Shown here in pieces: positions 54,339 to 62,020 of a DNA stretch of 64,000 bases; position 1 is the stretch's first letter, and every line of letters starts with the position of its first letter. A program made the position numbers and the translations under genes. The DNA is taken from contig JALHQW010000016.1 in the NCBI GenBank assembly GCA_022841745.1, positions 79,144 through 143,143 on the forward strand, given 5' to 3'. Origin of the DNA: Saprospiraceae bacterium. GTDB taxonomy: Bacteria; Bacteroidota; Bacteroidia; Chitinophagales; Saprospiraceae. Under the pieces are notes generated by a model. That model made no database searches, was not told the origin of the DNA, and was given only the letters and a program-made list of their open reading frames with translations.

Positions 54339-56105
54339 ATGAGAACTGCTTTACTTTGTTTGGTTGCTTTTTTCTCAATTAATTTGACCTTAGCCCAGCA
54401 CCATGATTATGTATGGCTTTTTGGTTATGGTAGCCAAAACATTAGCACTGATTGGGGAGGTACAGTGATTGACTTCAATACTATCCCACCGGTCATCCGT
54501 TACCAGTTCAATGAGATGAATTTTCACTTAACCGACGCCAGCATTAGCAATTCAAACGGTGACCTACAATTTTATACCAATGGAATCTATATAGCTAATA
54601 AAGCATATCAGATGATGGCGAACGGAGCGAATCTAAACCCCTGTCAAATTGCGGAAGATTTTGAAGATTATGGATTTCCTTTGGTTCAAGGAGCCTATAT
54701 CGTTCCACATCCAGATGGTAGTAATAGGTACTATTTATTACACACAGATATTGGTAATTCAACTATTCAAATGAGTTATTACAGTAATTTCTTGTATTAC
54801 AGCCTGTTAGATATGGAATTGGAAGGCGGCCTAGGCAAGGTCGTTGCCAAGAACCAAGTGGTACTTGACGATACACTGGGTACTGGCAAACTGACAGCGG
54901 TTCGCCATGCCAACGGCCGTGACTGGTGGATGATGGTACACGAGATGGTTTCGAAAAAGTACCATAGGATATTGATAACGCCGGATGGGGTATCCTCGCT
55001 GGGGCTGGCGTCCACCCCTTACACCATACAGGGTGAGGAAGGGGTGGGGCAGTCGGTGTTCTCGCCTGACGGCAGCATATTCGCAAGGATAAACTCGGTC
55101 AGTTTTGAACTGGGCCAGTTTTTGGAAATTTACGATTTTGACAGGTGCAGTGGCTACTTGACCCCTAGGACAAAAATCCGTTACGACGACGATGCGCTTT
55201 CCACAGGTGTTGCCATTTCCCCCAACTCAAGGTTTTTGTACGTGCCTTCTTTCGACCATCTCTACCAATACGATTTGCAGGCAAGCAATATACCAGGCTC
55301 CAAAAAAACGATTGATTACGATGGCTTTGTGGAAGAGAGCACAGGCTTTTCGTTGCAGTTCAACTTGGCGCAGTTGGCGCCAGATGGGAAGATATACATC
55401 AGCACCGTGAACGGTACCAGCTACCTCCACGTCATCCACCAACCGAACCTCCCGTACCCCAACTGCATGGTGGAGCAGCACGGCATCACGCTGCCCACCT
55501 ACAATGCCTTCTCCCTCCCCAACTTCCCTAACTACCGCCTCGGCCCTTTGGACGGCTCTCCCTGCGATACGCTTGGCTTGGACAACCATCCAGTGGCCTT
55601 GTACCGTTATGACCAGGACGTGAACGACTACCTCACCATTGAGTTCACCGACCTGAGCTATTACGAGCCTACTGATTGGCATTGGGATTTCGGGGACAAT
55701 ACCACCGATACTAATCCGAACCCCATCCATGAATTCCCCAGTGACGGCACCTACGAGGTCTGCCTGACAGTCAGCAACCAGCACAGCAGCAATACTTTCT
55801 GTCGTACGCTCATCATCGGCACGGGCATCAGCGCCACCACCGAGCCTGACCAGCCTACCGACCTCGTCAGCGTCTTCCCCAACCCCGCCAGCACGGCCAC
55901 CAATTTCCGCCTCGGTGGTGACTACCTGCCACGGGAGGCCATGCTCACCCTCTACTCGGCCACTGGCCAGCCTGTGCTCACACAGCGCCTGATGGCAGGC
56001 TGGAGCGTGGTGGGTTTGGAGGGGCTGGCGAAGGGGATGTATTTCTGGGAGGTATGGGACGGTGATAGGCAGTTGGGAGCGGGGAAGCTGGTGAAGGTGG
56101 AGTGA
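54339..56105 (+). CDS. Secreted beta-propeller protein with PKD and T9SS domain
   Basis: 588-residue secreted protein. Signal peptide MRTALLCLVAFFSINLTLA. The body (about 25-420) looks like a beta-propeller (repeated VWLFGYGSQNISTDWGGT-like strands, SVFSPDGSIFARINSVSF) but is unassigned. A PKD domain lies at about 440-500 (DWHWDFGDNTTDTNP), then a type A T9SS sorting domain (VSVFPNPASTATNFRL). As in the neighbour, the first 480 bp are AT-rich (one row at 54721-54780 counts 25 percent GC) and the rest GC-rich (62 to 63 percent in rows near 55450). The ATG at 54339 is used; the TTG three codons before overlaps the terminator. Confidence 0.78.
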   Translation: MRTALLCLVAFFSINLTLAQHHDYVWLFGYGSQNISTDWGGTVIDFNTIPPVIRYQFNEMNFHLTDASISNSNGDLQFYTNGIYIANKAYQMMANGANLNPCQIAEDFEDYGFPLVQGAYIVPHPDGSNRYYLLHTDIGNSTIQMSYYSNFLYYSLLDMELEGGLGKVVAKNQVVLDDTLGTGKLTAVRHANGRDWWMMVHEMVSKKYHRILITPDGVSSLGLASTPYTIQGEEGVGQSVFSPDGSIFARINSVSFELGQFLEIYDFDRCSGYLTPRTKIRYDDDALSTGVAISPNSRFLYVPSFDHLYQYDLQASNIPGSKKTIDYDGFVEESTGFSLQFNLAQLAPDGKIYISTVNGTSYLHVIHQPNLPYPNCMVEQHGITLPTYNAFSLPNFPNYRLGPLDGSPCDTLGLDNHPVALYRYDQDVNDYLTIEFTDLSYYEPTDWHWDFGDNTTDTNPNPIHEFPSDGTYEVCLTVSNQHSSNTFCRTLIIGTGISATTEPDQPTDLVSVFPNPASTATNFRLGGDYLPREAMLTLYSATGQPVLTQRLMAGWSVVGLEGLAKGMYFWEVWDGDRQLGAGKLVKVE

Positions 56106-56137
56106 CCAGTTTACGCCAGAAGGTGTTAATTAAACTG

Positions 56138-56210
56138 TGTCACGCAACGCCGCTACGAACGCAACGCATTGATAATAAATACGTTGCGTTCGTATCGGCG
56201 TTGCGTGACA
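56138..56210. repeat. 29-bp inverted repeat
   Basis: Arms 56138-56166 and 56182-56210 (TGTCACGCAACGCCG and complement) pair at 28 of 29 positions around a 15-base loop. No T-run follows. Each arm contains two copies of CGCAACG. Confidence 0.9.
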
Positions 56211-56439
56211 TACAATTTAGGACACTCTCTTACGCCGTGTCTTCCATCCGAAGCCTTGTAGGTTGAGTGGGAAAAGGCACCTACACAAATTTTTTTAAGC
56301 TGCTCCAAAGGAGGCCCTTTGAGAAAGGACGCTCATTAATTATGATTTATTACGGTTTCGCATCTTCAAGGGGACTACATGCTTGCTAATTCTTCAGTAG
56401 GGAATTTACCGGACACCCCAATCCGAAATCCGCACGCTT

Positions 56440-56463
56440 TTGTCATTCCCGCAGGGAACCTAT
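56440..56463. repeat. REP-like palindrome, copy 4
   Basis: TTGTCATTCCCGCAGGGAAC, then CTATCG; the last copy of the dispersed element in this window. Confidence 0.7.
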
Positions 56464-56506
56464 CGAAAAACTCTTCCGGCCATACCACTGTTGTTTAGAC
56501 AAATTC

Positions 56507-56514
56507 TACATTTG
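56507..56514 (+). promoter_or_regulatory. Bacteroidota-type -7 box for the ferredoxin gene
   Basis: TACATTTG, an exact TAnnTTTG match, 17 bp before the ATG. A TTG at 56491-56493 is too close to be a normal -33 element. Confidence 0.45.
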
Positions 56515-56530
56515 CGCAATTTTTAAAACT

Positions 56531-56872
56531 ATGGCTACGATAAAATTCACTTTCGAGGATAAAACCATTGCCCCAGTCACCGTCAACGATGTGCCTTTGG
56601 ACACGTCCATTCTGGAGGTCACCGAGGAAAACGACATCCACCTCAACCACAACTGTGGCGGGGTCTGCGCATGCAGCACCTGTCATGTTTACGTGACAAA
56701 AGGAGACGAATACTTGGAGGAAATCTCCGACAAGGAAGAAGACTTCGTGGACCGGGCCATCAACCCCCGCTTGGAGTCGAGGCTTGGCTGCCAATGCGTC
56801 ATCCTTGAGGAAGACGCCGTCATCGAAGTCGAAATCCCCGACCAGCGCCGCATCATTGGACATGAACATTAA
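56531..56872 (+). CDS. [2Fe-2S] ferredoxin, adrenodoxin type
   Basis: 113-residue ISC-type ferredoxin. The cluster ligands are in CGGVCACSTCH (C-x5-C-x2-C pattern) and a fourth cysteine in RLGCQCVIL. The acidic face (KGDEYLEEISDKEEDFVD) is typical of adrenodoxin-like ferredoxins that give electrons to iron-sulfur cluster assembly. The neighbour IscX (57136) supports this role. No other isc genes are in the window, so the main operon lies elsewhere. The stop codon opens a GGCAGTT repeat array. Confidence 0.92.
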   Translation: MATIKFTFEDKTIAPVTVNDVPLDTSILEVTEENDIHLNHNCGGVCACSTCHVYVTKGDEYLEEISDKEEDFVDRAINPRLESRLGCQCVILEEDAVIEVEIPDQRRIIGHEH

Positions 56873-56905
56873 GTTGGCAGTTCGGCAGTGGGCAGTGGGC
56901 AGTCA
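56870..56905. repeat. 7-bp array starting at the ferredoxin stop, unit GGCAGTK
   Basis: TAA then GTTGGCAGTTCGGCAGTGGGCAG-type units. The first 16 bp after the stop match those after the channel and IscX stops. Confidence 0.75.
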
Positions 56906-56935
56906 GTGCCGAGCTGGTTGCCAGCCCCAATCACC

Positions 56936-57114
56936 AATCACGAATTAGGGGTGTTAAGAAAATTTTTCACGCAGATTTTTATGATTTTTTATGATTGATT
57001 ATGCTTTTTTTTGCGTAGCAAAAACCTGAAAACATAAAAAATCATAACCATCTGCGTCTTTCTGCGTCAAAAAAACTGCGTCAGGATTTTTTCTTAACGC
57101 CCCTAATCACGAAT
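56936..57114. repeat. MITE-like inverted-repeat element
   Basis: About 31-bp imperfect terminal inverted repeats (56944-56974, ATTAGGGGTGTTAAGAAAA; and 57076-57107) enclose about 100 bp with a second, inner inverted pair (ATGATTTTTTATG and complement). The ends are flanked by a 10-bp direct repeat, AATCACGAAT (56936-56945 and 57105-57114), which could be a target-site duplication or part of the heptamer array. Confidence 0.65.
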
Positions 57115-57135
57115 CACGAATCACTAATAACCATT

Positions 57136-57381
57136 ATGGCATTCAAAGACATAGAAGACCTCCCCATCCATTGGAAAGACCACGAGGACATCGCCATGAA
57201 GCTCTATGAGCGCTTTGGCGACGATTTCACGGAGGGCAAAATCTACCGCATCCGTTTCACCGAGCTCATCGAATGGGTGCTCGAAATCCCTACCTTCGCC
57301 GGGGCAAGGGAAGATTGCACCGAGGCCCACCTCGAACAAATCCAAGCAAAATGGGTGTACGAGTGGCGGGATAATCAGTAG
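57136..57381 (+). CDS. iscX: Fe-S assembly protein IscX
   Basis: 81-residue IscX (YfhJ) homologue: small acidic helical protein that binds IscS and iron and tunes cluster assembly. Visible landmarks are PIHWKDHEDIAMKLYERF, VRFT-like IRFTELIEWVLEI, and the acidic C-terminal helix EAHLEQIQAKWVYEW. It follows the ferredoxin on the same strand but a MITE-like element separates them, so co-transcription is uncertain. Its TAG stop opens a GGCAGTT array. Confidence 0.88.
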   Translation: MAFKDIEDLPIHWKDHEDIAMKLYERFGDDFTEGKIYRIRFTELIEWVLEIPTFAGAREDCTEAHLEQIQAKWVYEWRDNQ

Positions 57382-57412
57382 TTGGCAGTTCGTCAGTTGG
57401 CAGTTGGCAGTC
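57379..57412. repeat. 7-bp array starting at the iscX stop, unit GGCAGTT
   Basis: TAGTTGGCAGTTCGTCAGTTGG and on to GGCAGTC. Nearly identical to the tail after the channel stop at 5753. The 307-bp spacer up to kdsC contains only this and the next two arrays. Confidence 0.8.
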
Positions 57413-57474
57413 GGGGGCTGCTACCTTGGCCATGACTGCAAATTGGCAAATGTTGGGATTTATCAGCTATAAGT

Positions 57475-57509
57475 AGTTTCGAGTTGTTAGTTTCGAGTTT
57501 CGAGTTCTT
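57475..57509. repeat. 7-bp array, unit AGTTTCG
   Basis: Five units (AGTTTCG, AGTTGTT, AGTTTCG, AGTTTCG, AGTTCTT) in the iscX-kdsC spacer. Confidence 0.75.
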
Positions 57510-57653
57510 GCAAAGCGTTGTTTGTCAGTGTTTTGTGAAAATTCAAAATCTAAACTAATTTCATCGACATACTTATAATGACTATTTGATGGTAGCTGTC
57601 ATTTGCAACTACCATGGCCTTGACTGTCGAACTAATCAGCCTGCTGACTGACT

Positions 57654-57683
57654 GCAAACTGCAAACTGGCAAACTGTCGAACT
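57654..57683. repeat. 7-8 bp array before kdsC, unit GCAAACT
   Basis: Units GCAAACT, GCAAACT, GGCAAACT, GTCGAACT end 5 bp before the ATG at 57689. GCAAACT is close to the reverse complement of the AGTTGGC units after the iscX stop, so the two arrays in this spacer are inverted relative to each other. Confidence 0.75.
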
Positions 57684-57688
57684 TTCAA

Positions 57689-58234
57689 ATGTATCCACCG
57701 AATAACGACGAAAGATTCCACCATGCGGGCAATATCCTGGGCCGTTTCAAGTATATTCACACCTTTATTTTTGACGTGGATGGTGTACTGACCAACGGGC
57801 ACGTGCAGGTCACGGAAAAGGGCGAGCTATTGCGCAGCATGAGCGTGCGGGATGGCCAGGCACTGCGCATGGCCGTGGACGAAGGCTACCGCATCCTGAT
57901 TCTCACCAAAGGCAAATCGGAAGGTGTGAACCTGCGGCTGAAGGATTTGGGCATCATGGACATCATCTATGGCATTCAGCACAAGCTCAAAGCCTACGAG
58001 GAGTTCCTCGATGCCTATGACCTCGACGAAGATGGCATCCTCTATATGGGCGACGACATTCCCGACTATGAGGTCATGCGCCGGGTCGGGCTGCCTACCT
58101 GTCCCGCCGATGCAGTGCCGGAAATCCGGGAAATTTCCCATTATATATCGCCGCTGAAAGGTGGCGATGGCTGCGTACGGGATGTGATTGAAAAAGTGAT
58201 GAAGTTGAATGGTACTTGGCCTAGCTTTGGATGA
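57689..58234 (+). CDS. kdsC: 3-deoxy-D-manno-octulosonate 8-phosphate phosphatase KdsC
   Basis: 181-residue HAD phosphatase of the KdsC type, removing phosphate from KDO-8-P in LPS synthesis. HAD motifs: FIFDVDGVLTNG (nucleophile and acid Asp), ILTKGKSE (motif II; Thr and Lys) and YMGDDIPDYEVM (Mg-binding acidic pair). The ATG at 57689 follows the GCAAACT array; the ATG at 57614 would be inside repeats. The stop overlaps the next gene start (ATGATGA), so the pair is coupled. Confidence 0.9.
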   Translation: MYPPNNDERFHHAGNILGRFKYIHTFIFDVDGVLTNGHVQVTEKGELLRSMSVRDGQALRMAVDEGYRILILTKGKSEGVNLRLKDLGIMDIIYGIQHKLKAYEEFLDAYDLDEDGILYMGDDIPDYEVMRRVGLPTCPADAVPEIREISHYISPLKGGDGCVRDVIEKVMKLNGTWPSFG

Positions 58235-59160
58235 TGAAACTTGCTTCTTTCCTCAAGCTGGTTCGCTTCCCCAACCTCGCCATTGTTGCACTCACGCAAT
58301 ACCTGATGCAGTACCTGGTGCTAGTGCCAGCTTTGAAGGCTGCTGGGCTTTCGCCCAATCTTTCCCCTTTTGAATTTATGATGCTGGTGCTCACAACGGT
58401 ATTAATCGCTGCCGGTGGGTACCTTATCAACGATTTGTTGGACTATGAAGCCGACTTGATCAACAAGCCCGACTCGGTCTTTGTCAAACGGGTTTTTGCA
58501 GAGCAAACCGTATGGTTTTTTTATTGGGCTTCCATTTTGATCAGCTTCGCAATGGCTTGGTACTTGGATTTTTATTTGCACAAGCTGCCGATGGTGGCCA
58601 TTCACATCGCCATTGTTTCATTGCTTTATCTTTATTCGAGATGGTTCAAAAAAATGCCGCTTCTTGGCAATATTGTAGTGGCTGCCTTCTGCGCCCTCGT
58701 GCCCATTATCGTCATTTTTGCTGAGAAGGTGAATTATACCAATTTGGGGGAGCAGGGTGGGGAAGTGGCCGTTCTATTCGGAGGCTACGCTTGGTTTGCG
58801 CTTGTTTCTACCCTTTTGCGAGAAATTGTAAAAGATATTGAAGATATGGAAGGCGATGCCCGACTTGGCCTCCAGACCCTGCCCATCCGTTTTGGAGAAA
58901 AAAAAGCAAAAAAATGGGCCATCGGCGTAGGGGTTGCCCTGCTGTTTTCGCTTCTATGGTTTGTGCTTTGGCTGGTGCAAAGGCAGCAGTTCATCAGTGC
59001 GGGGTTCACGGTTTTTGGCGTAGCGGTGCCCTTGGCATACCTGCTGTATTCCATCCAAAAAGCAAACAAGAAAACCGATTATTCCAAGGCCAGCCGACTG
59101 GCCAAAATCGTGATGCTATTAGGGCTTATCTTGTTGGTGGTTTGTAAAATGGCTTCATGA
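58231..59160 (+). CDS. UbiA-family prenyltransferase
   Basis: 309-residue membrane prenyltransferase. The two Asp-rich motifs are NDLLDYEADLINKP (about 72-85) and REIVKDIEDMEGD (about 200-212). About eight helices. In this phylum such proteins act on polyprenyl-PP and an aromatic or glycerol-phosphate acceptor; which one is not readable. Overlaps kdsC by 4 nt. The UbiD gene at 62059 could belong to the same pathway, but they are not adjacent. Confidence 0.85.
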   Translation: MMKLASFLKLVRFPNLAIVALTQYLMQYLVLVPALKAAGLSPNLSPFEFMMLVLTTVLIAAGGYLINDLLDYEADLINKPDSVFVKRVFAEQTVWFFYWASILISFAMAWYLDFYLHKLPMVAIHIAIVSLLYLYSRWFKKMPLLGNIVVAAFCALVPIIVIFAEKVNYTNLGEQGGEVAVLFGGYAWFALVSTLLREIVKDIEDMEGDARLGLQTLPIRFGEKKAKKWAIGVGVALLFSLLWFVLWLVQRQQFISAGFTVFGVAVPLAYLLYSIQKANKKTDYSKASRLAKIVMLLGLILLVVCKMAS

Positions 59161-59395
59161 AGTATAGGCATTTAAGCCATTCCCCAAAAACGTTCAAAAT
59201 AATCCCGTCATCAACCAACCATTTCAATTTGAAAAGACACCTTTAGAAAAACACCTAACTAACTGATAAACTGTGCTTTTTTGGCATAGTTTTTTGAAAA
59301 GACCCTTGATAAATCAAACATTGCACACTAAGTTTGCGTTATCCAAAAAAACCTAAGATATAGTTTCATACAATTAGTGAGAGTAAATGACGCCA

Positions 59396-59429
59396 GCGGC
59401 CATCCATGTAGGGTGGCCGCCTTTTTTTT
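59396..59429 (+). terminator. Terminator in the ubiA-luxR spacer
   Basis: GCGGCCATCC (59396-59405) and GGGTGGCCGC (59411-59420) pair with one G-U around ATGTA, followed by CTTTTTTTT. It ends 4 bp before the next -7 box. The rest of this 302-bp spacer (59161-59395) shows no gene or repeat. Confidence 0.9.
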
Positions 59430-59433
59430 GCGC

Positions 59434-59441
59434 TATATTTG
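59434..59441 (+). promoter_or_regulatory. Bacteroidota-type -7 box for the LuxR gene
   Basis: TATATTTG, an exact TAnnTTTG match. The -33 region would fall in the terminator hairpin. The in-frame TTG at 59439 lies in the box and so cannot be the translation start, leaving the TTG at 59463. Confidence 0.5.
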
Positions 59442-59462
59442 CCCAAAAACAGGCAACCAACC

Positions 59463-59912
59463 TTGAAGCGCACCATCATCATCTACGGAATCTCGCTGGC
59501 AGCACTCACCATGCTGCTAAAGTTCGTCGAGTACCAATTCATTGTTAAGGATTTCAAACTGGAATTCTATGTCGGTGTGGTAGCAGTCTTCTTCACAGGC
59601 CTTGGCGTATGGATGGGCTTGAAATTGACACAACCTAAAAAGCGACTTGTTGCCGCCGACGCCGCCACCGCAAGCCCAACCCTTGCGCCCATTGTTTCAA
59701 ATATGGATGCTGCCGCAAAAATCGGCATCAGCAAACGGGAACTGGAAGTCCTGCAACTCATTTCCGAGGGCCTCTCCAACCAAGAAATCGCCGACCGCCT
59801 ATTCCTTTCCCTCAACACCGTCAAGACCCACTCCTCCAACCTCTTCCTGAAACTCGATGTAAAGCGCCGCACCCAAGCCATCCAAAAAGCCAAGGATTTG
59901 GGAGTGATTTGA
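59463..59912 (+). CDS. Membrane-anchored LuxR-family regulator
   Basis: 149-residue protein with two N-terminal helices (TIIIYGISLAALTMLL, FYVGVVAVFFTGLGVWMGL) and a C-terminal LuxR/GerE HTH (about 88-149, SKRELEVLQLISEGLSNQEI, LNTVKTHSSNLF). It has no receiver domain, so it must be controlled through the membrane part or proteolysis. No ATG exists in frame; TTG at 59463 gives MKRTIIIYG, a plausible start with a 15-25 nt leader. Its stop codon TGA begins a heptamer array. Confidence 0.7.
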   Translation: MKRTIIIYGISLAALTMLLKFVEYQFIVKDFKLEFYVGVVAVFFTGLGVWMGLKLTQPKKRLVAADAATASPTLAPIVSNMDAAAKIGISKRELEVLQLISEGLSNQEIADRLFLSLNTVKTHSSNLFLKLDVKRRTQAIQKAKDLGVI

Positions 59913-59979
59913 TACTGGATACTGGATACTGGATACTGGATGCTGGATGCTGGATGCTGGATGCTGGATGCTGGTTACT
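59910..59979. repeat. 7-bp array spanning two stop codons, unit GGATRCT
   Basis: Ten perfect-length units: TGATACT (holding the LuxR stop), three GGATACT, five GGATGCT and GGTTACT (holding the stop of the four-helix gene on the other strand, 59975-59977). The spacer between these convergent genes consists only of repeats. Confidence 0.97.
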
Positions 59980-60349
59980 TGGGGCTTTGGTGGTTCTTTT
60001 CGATGGAGGCCAAAAAGTTGTTGATTTTCTTGCCCAACTTTTCTATTTTGAAATGTAGGGTTTGAAATAGTTCCACGTCTTCTAGCGATTCGGTTTCAAA
60101 TAAGGTCTCCAGATGATCCAAAGTTTCATCGTTTGATGCTAGGGCATAGGTGATAAACTTGATGTATTCTTGTTTGTACCTCCTACGACCATAGCCTTCA
60201 ACGATATTTGATTTCACTGATTTTGATGATCTTCGAATTTGACTTCCTTCCTCATATATTTCAAATTTAGGCAGTTTCATGCTCATCTTATGAATTCCAA
60301 TGACCACTTCTCTAGCCTCCTGCCAAATGTCAAGTTTCTTGTAGCTCAT
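59975..60349 (-). CDS. Four-helix-bundle protein (S23/IVS family)
   Basis: 124-residue protein of the four-helix-bundle family named after proteins encoded in 23S rRNA intervening sequences; related folds include the Avd proteins of diversity-generating retroelements. Landmarks: [51 protein letters not shown] and [13 protein letters not shown]. The function is unknown. It is flanked by inverted GGATRCT/AGYATCC arrays (59910-59979 and 60384-60467), which look like the bounds of an inserted segment. No reverse transcriptase or variable repeat is visible. Confidence 0.85.
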   Translation of the reverse strand: MSYKKLDIWQEAREVVIGIHKMSMKLPKFEIYEEGSQIRRSSKSVKSNIVEGYGRRRYKQEYIKFITYALASNDETLDHLETLFETESLEDVELFQTLHFKIEKLGKKINNFLASIEKNHQSPK

Positions 60350-60383
60350 AGTATTCTTATTTTAGGTTAAAAACTCGCTACAT

Positions 60384-60467
60384 CCAGCATCCAGCACCCA
60401 GCACCCAGCACCCAGCATCCAGCATCCAGCACCCAGCATCCAGCACCCAGTATCAAGCATCCATCCT
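60384..60467. repeat. 7-bp array at the RtcB end, unit CCAGCAY
   Basis: Twelve consecutive units (CCAGCAT or CCAGCAC, then CCAGTAT, CAAGCAT, CCATCCT). On the minus strand the sense is GGATGCT/GGGTGCT, starting in the RtcB stop (60453-60455), as at 59910. Confidence 0.95.
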
Positions 60468-61850
60468 AACCAGCTTCGGTAAAAACGTCCCCAGCACCTC
60501 CACCAAGTCTTTTTGGAAATCCATCACCTTGTGGATGTCCTTGTAGGCCATGGGCGCTTCGTCCAAGCCACCGCCCATCAGTTCGACCCCATGCGCCTTC
60601 AGCACTTTTTTCAGTTCGTGCTGGGTGATGGAGTTGATGGCCTTGGTGCGGGAAAGGAGTCGCCCAGCCCCATGTGAGGCCGAGTTGATGGAAGTCGAAT
60701 TGCCCTTGCCCCGGACGATGAAGCCGGGGTGAACCATTGAGCCGGGAATGATGCCGAGCACGCCCTTGCCAGCCGGGGTTGCCCCCTTTCGGTGAACGAT
60801 GACCTCCCGACCATCTGCCAGCGATTCTTTCCAAGCGAAGTTGTGGTGGTTTTCGACCATGGCCAGCGGTTGCTCGCCGAGCGCCTTGGCCATGCGGGCA
60901 TGGATGTGGTGGTGGCAGGCCGAGGCGTAGTCGCCCGCAAGGGTCATTGCCAGCCAGTATTCCTGTCCGGCCTCGGTGTCCAATCCCAGCCATGAAAGGT
61001 GCTTGGCTTCCTTCGGCAGTGGCGTGGTTTGCATCGCCAGGTCAGTGTAGTGCTTCGCAATGGTCGCCCCAAGCGCCCTCGAACCAGAATGTGACAGCAC
61101 AGCCAAGTAGCTGCCCGGTGCGGCCAGCCCGTTGTTTTCATCCCTTAGCTCCACGATGCCAAACTCCACGAAGTGGTTGCCCGACCCCGATGACCCAATT
61201 TGACGTACCGCCTTGTCTTTCAAAGGTTTAAGGATGGCCAGCTCCTTGAATTCTGGCCGCTCGAAAATGGCGTCATCCATCGGTTTTTTCAGTTCCTGGT
61301 AACCGAAGGCAGTGTTTTCCTGCAAAATAAGGTTGAGCTTCGAGCGGTTTTTTTCCAAAAAATCGGGCCGGAGGTCGTAAAACGTCAAGCACATCCGGCA
61401 GCCAATATCCACCCCAACGCCATAGGGAATCACGGCATTGTCCGTCGCCAGTACCCCGCCGATGGGCAGGCCATAGCCTTGGTGCGCATCGGGCATTAGG
61501 GCAGCTTCAACGGCAATTGGCAAGCGCACAGCAATATCCATTTGCTCGATAGCCCCTTTTTCAATGGCATCCAAACCATACGCTTTGTAAGTTTTGGCAA
61601 CGGGGTTGAGCGGTATTTCAACGGGTTGTTCCGCAAGGGCTGGTTTCAATTCCGACACGATTCTGCCGAGGATTACATCGTCGGCATAGTTCTCCGGGTT
61701 TTCGAGGACGTGTTGCAGCATGTCCAGCACTTTCTGCTTTTTCTCCTTTTTGAAATGCTGGTGTACCACGTTGATGGCCATGCCGATGGCCCGCCCTTCT
61801 GGGTAGCCGAGCTTGATGAGTTCTTTTCCTGAAATCTTGATTTTTGCCAT
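60453..61850 (-). CDS. rtcB: RNA-splicing ligase RtcB
   Basis: 466-residue RNA 3'-phosphate/5'-OH ligase (uses GTP and Mn2+). Landmarks: VDIGCRM (metal cysteine), GSGNHFVEFG, VLSHSGSRALG, CHHHIHARMAKAL, and the guanylylated histidine in ASHGAGR near residue 390. The ATG at 61850 begins MAKIKISGKEL; the ATG at 62060 would be in the divergent spacer. It belongs to the longer RtcB subgroup and probably repairs damaged RNA; no tRNA-splicing context. The last codons (MDA) come from the heptamer array. Confidence 0.92.
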   Translation of the reverse strand: MAKIKISGKELIKLGYPEGRAIGMAINVVHQHFKKEKKQKVLDMLQHVLENPENYADDVILGRIVSELKPALAEQPVEIPLNPVAKTYKAYGLDAIEKGAIEQMDIAVRLPIAVEAALMPDAHQGYGLPIGGVLATDNAVIPYGVGVDIGCRMCLTFYDLRPDFLEKNRSKLNLILQENTAFGYQELKKPMDDAIFERPEFKELAILKPLKDKAVRQIGSSGSGNHFVEFGIVELRDENNGLAAPGSYLAVLSHSGSRALGATIAKHYTDLAMQTTPLPKEAKHLSWLGLDTEAGQEYWLAMTLAGDYASACHHHIHARMAKALGEQPLAMVENHHNFAWKESLADGREVIVHRKGATPAGKGVLGIIPGSMVHPGFIVRGKGNSTSINSASHGAGRLLSRTKAINSITQHELKKVLKAHGVELMGGGLDEAPMAYKDIHKVMDFQKDLVEVLGTFLPKLVRMDA

Positions 61851-62020
61851 AAAATGAAATCTTGCCGCACAAAATGCGGATAATGTGCGACCAAACCAAC
61901 TGCCCCGAATTTTAGTTCGGCTGAACCGATTTTGATGGCTGTTGTTTTGAATGCTATTTTCGCAATTCCCAAGTAAAAAGTTAAAAAGTAGAAAGTCAAA
62001 TCTGAGGAGGCTGATTGGGA

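Larger units (their letters stand above)
56106..56530. other. Spacer with a long inverted repeat and a REP-like copy
   Basis: The 425-bp spacer between the last secreted-protein gene and the ferredoxin gene holds the inverted repeat at 56138-56210, the fourth REP-like palindrome at 56440-56463, and a -7 box for the ferredoxin. I see no gene. Confidence 0.65.

Noticed and set aside
59975..60349. Avd protein of a diversity-generating retroelement
   Set aside because: The fold family is related, but there is no reverse transcriptase, template repeat or variable repeat nearby.
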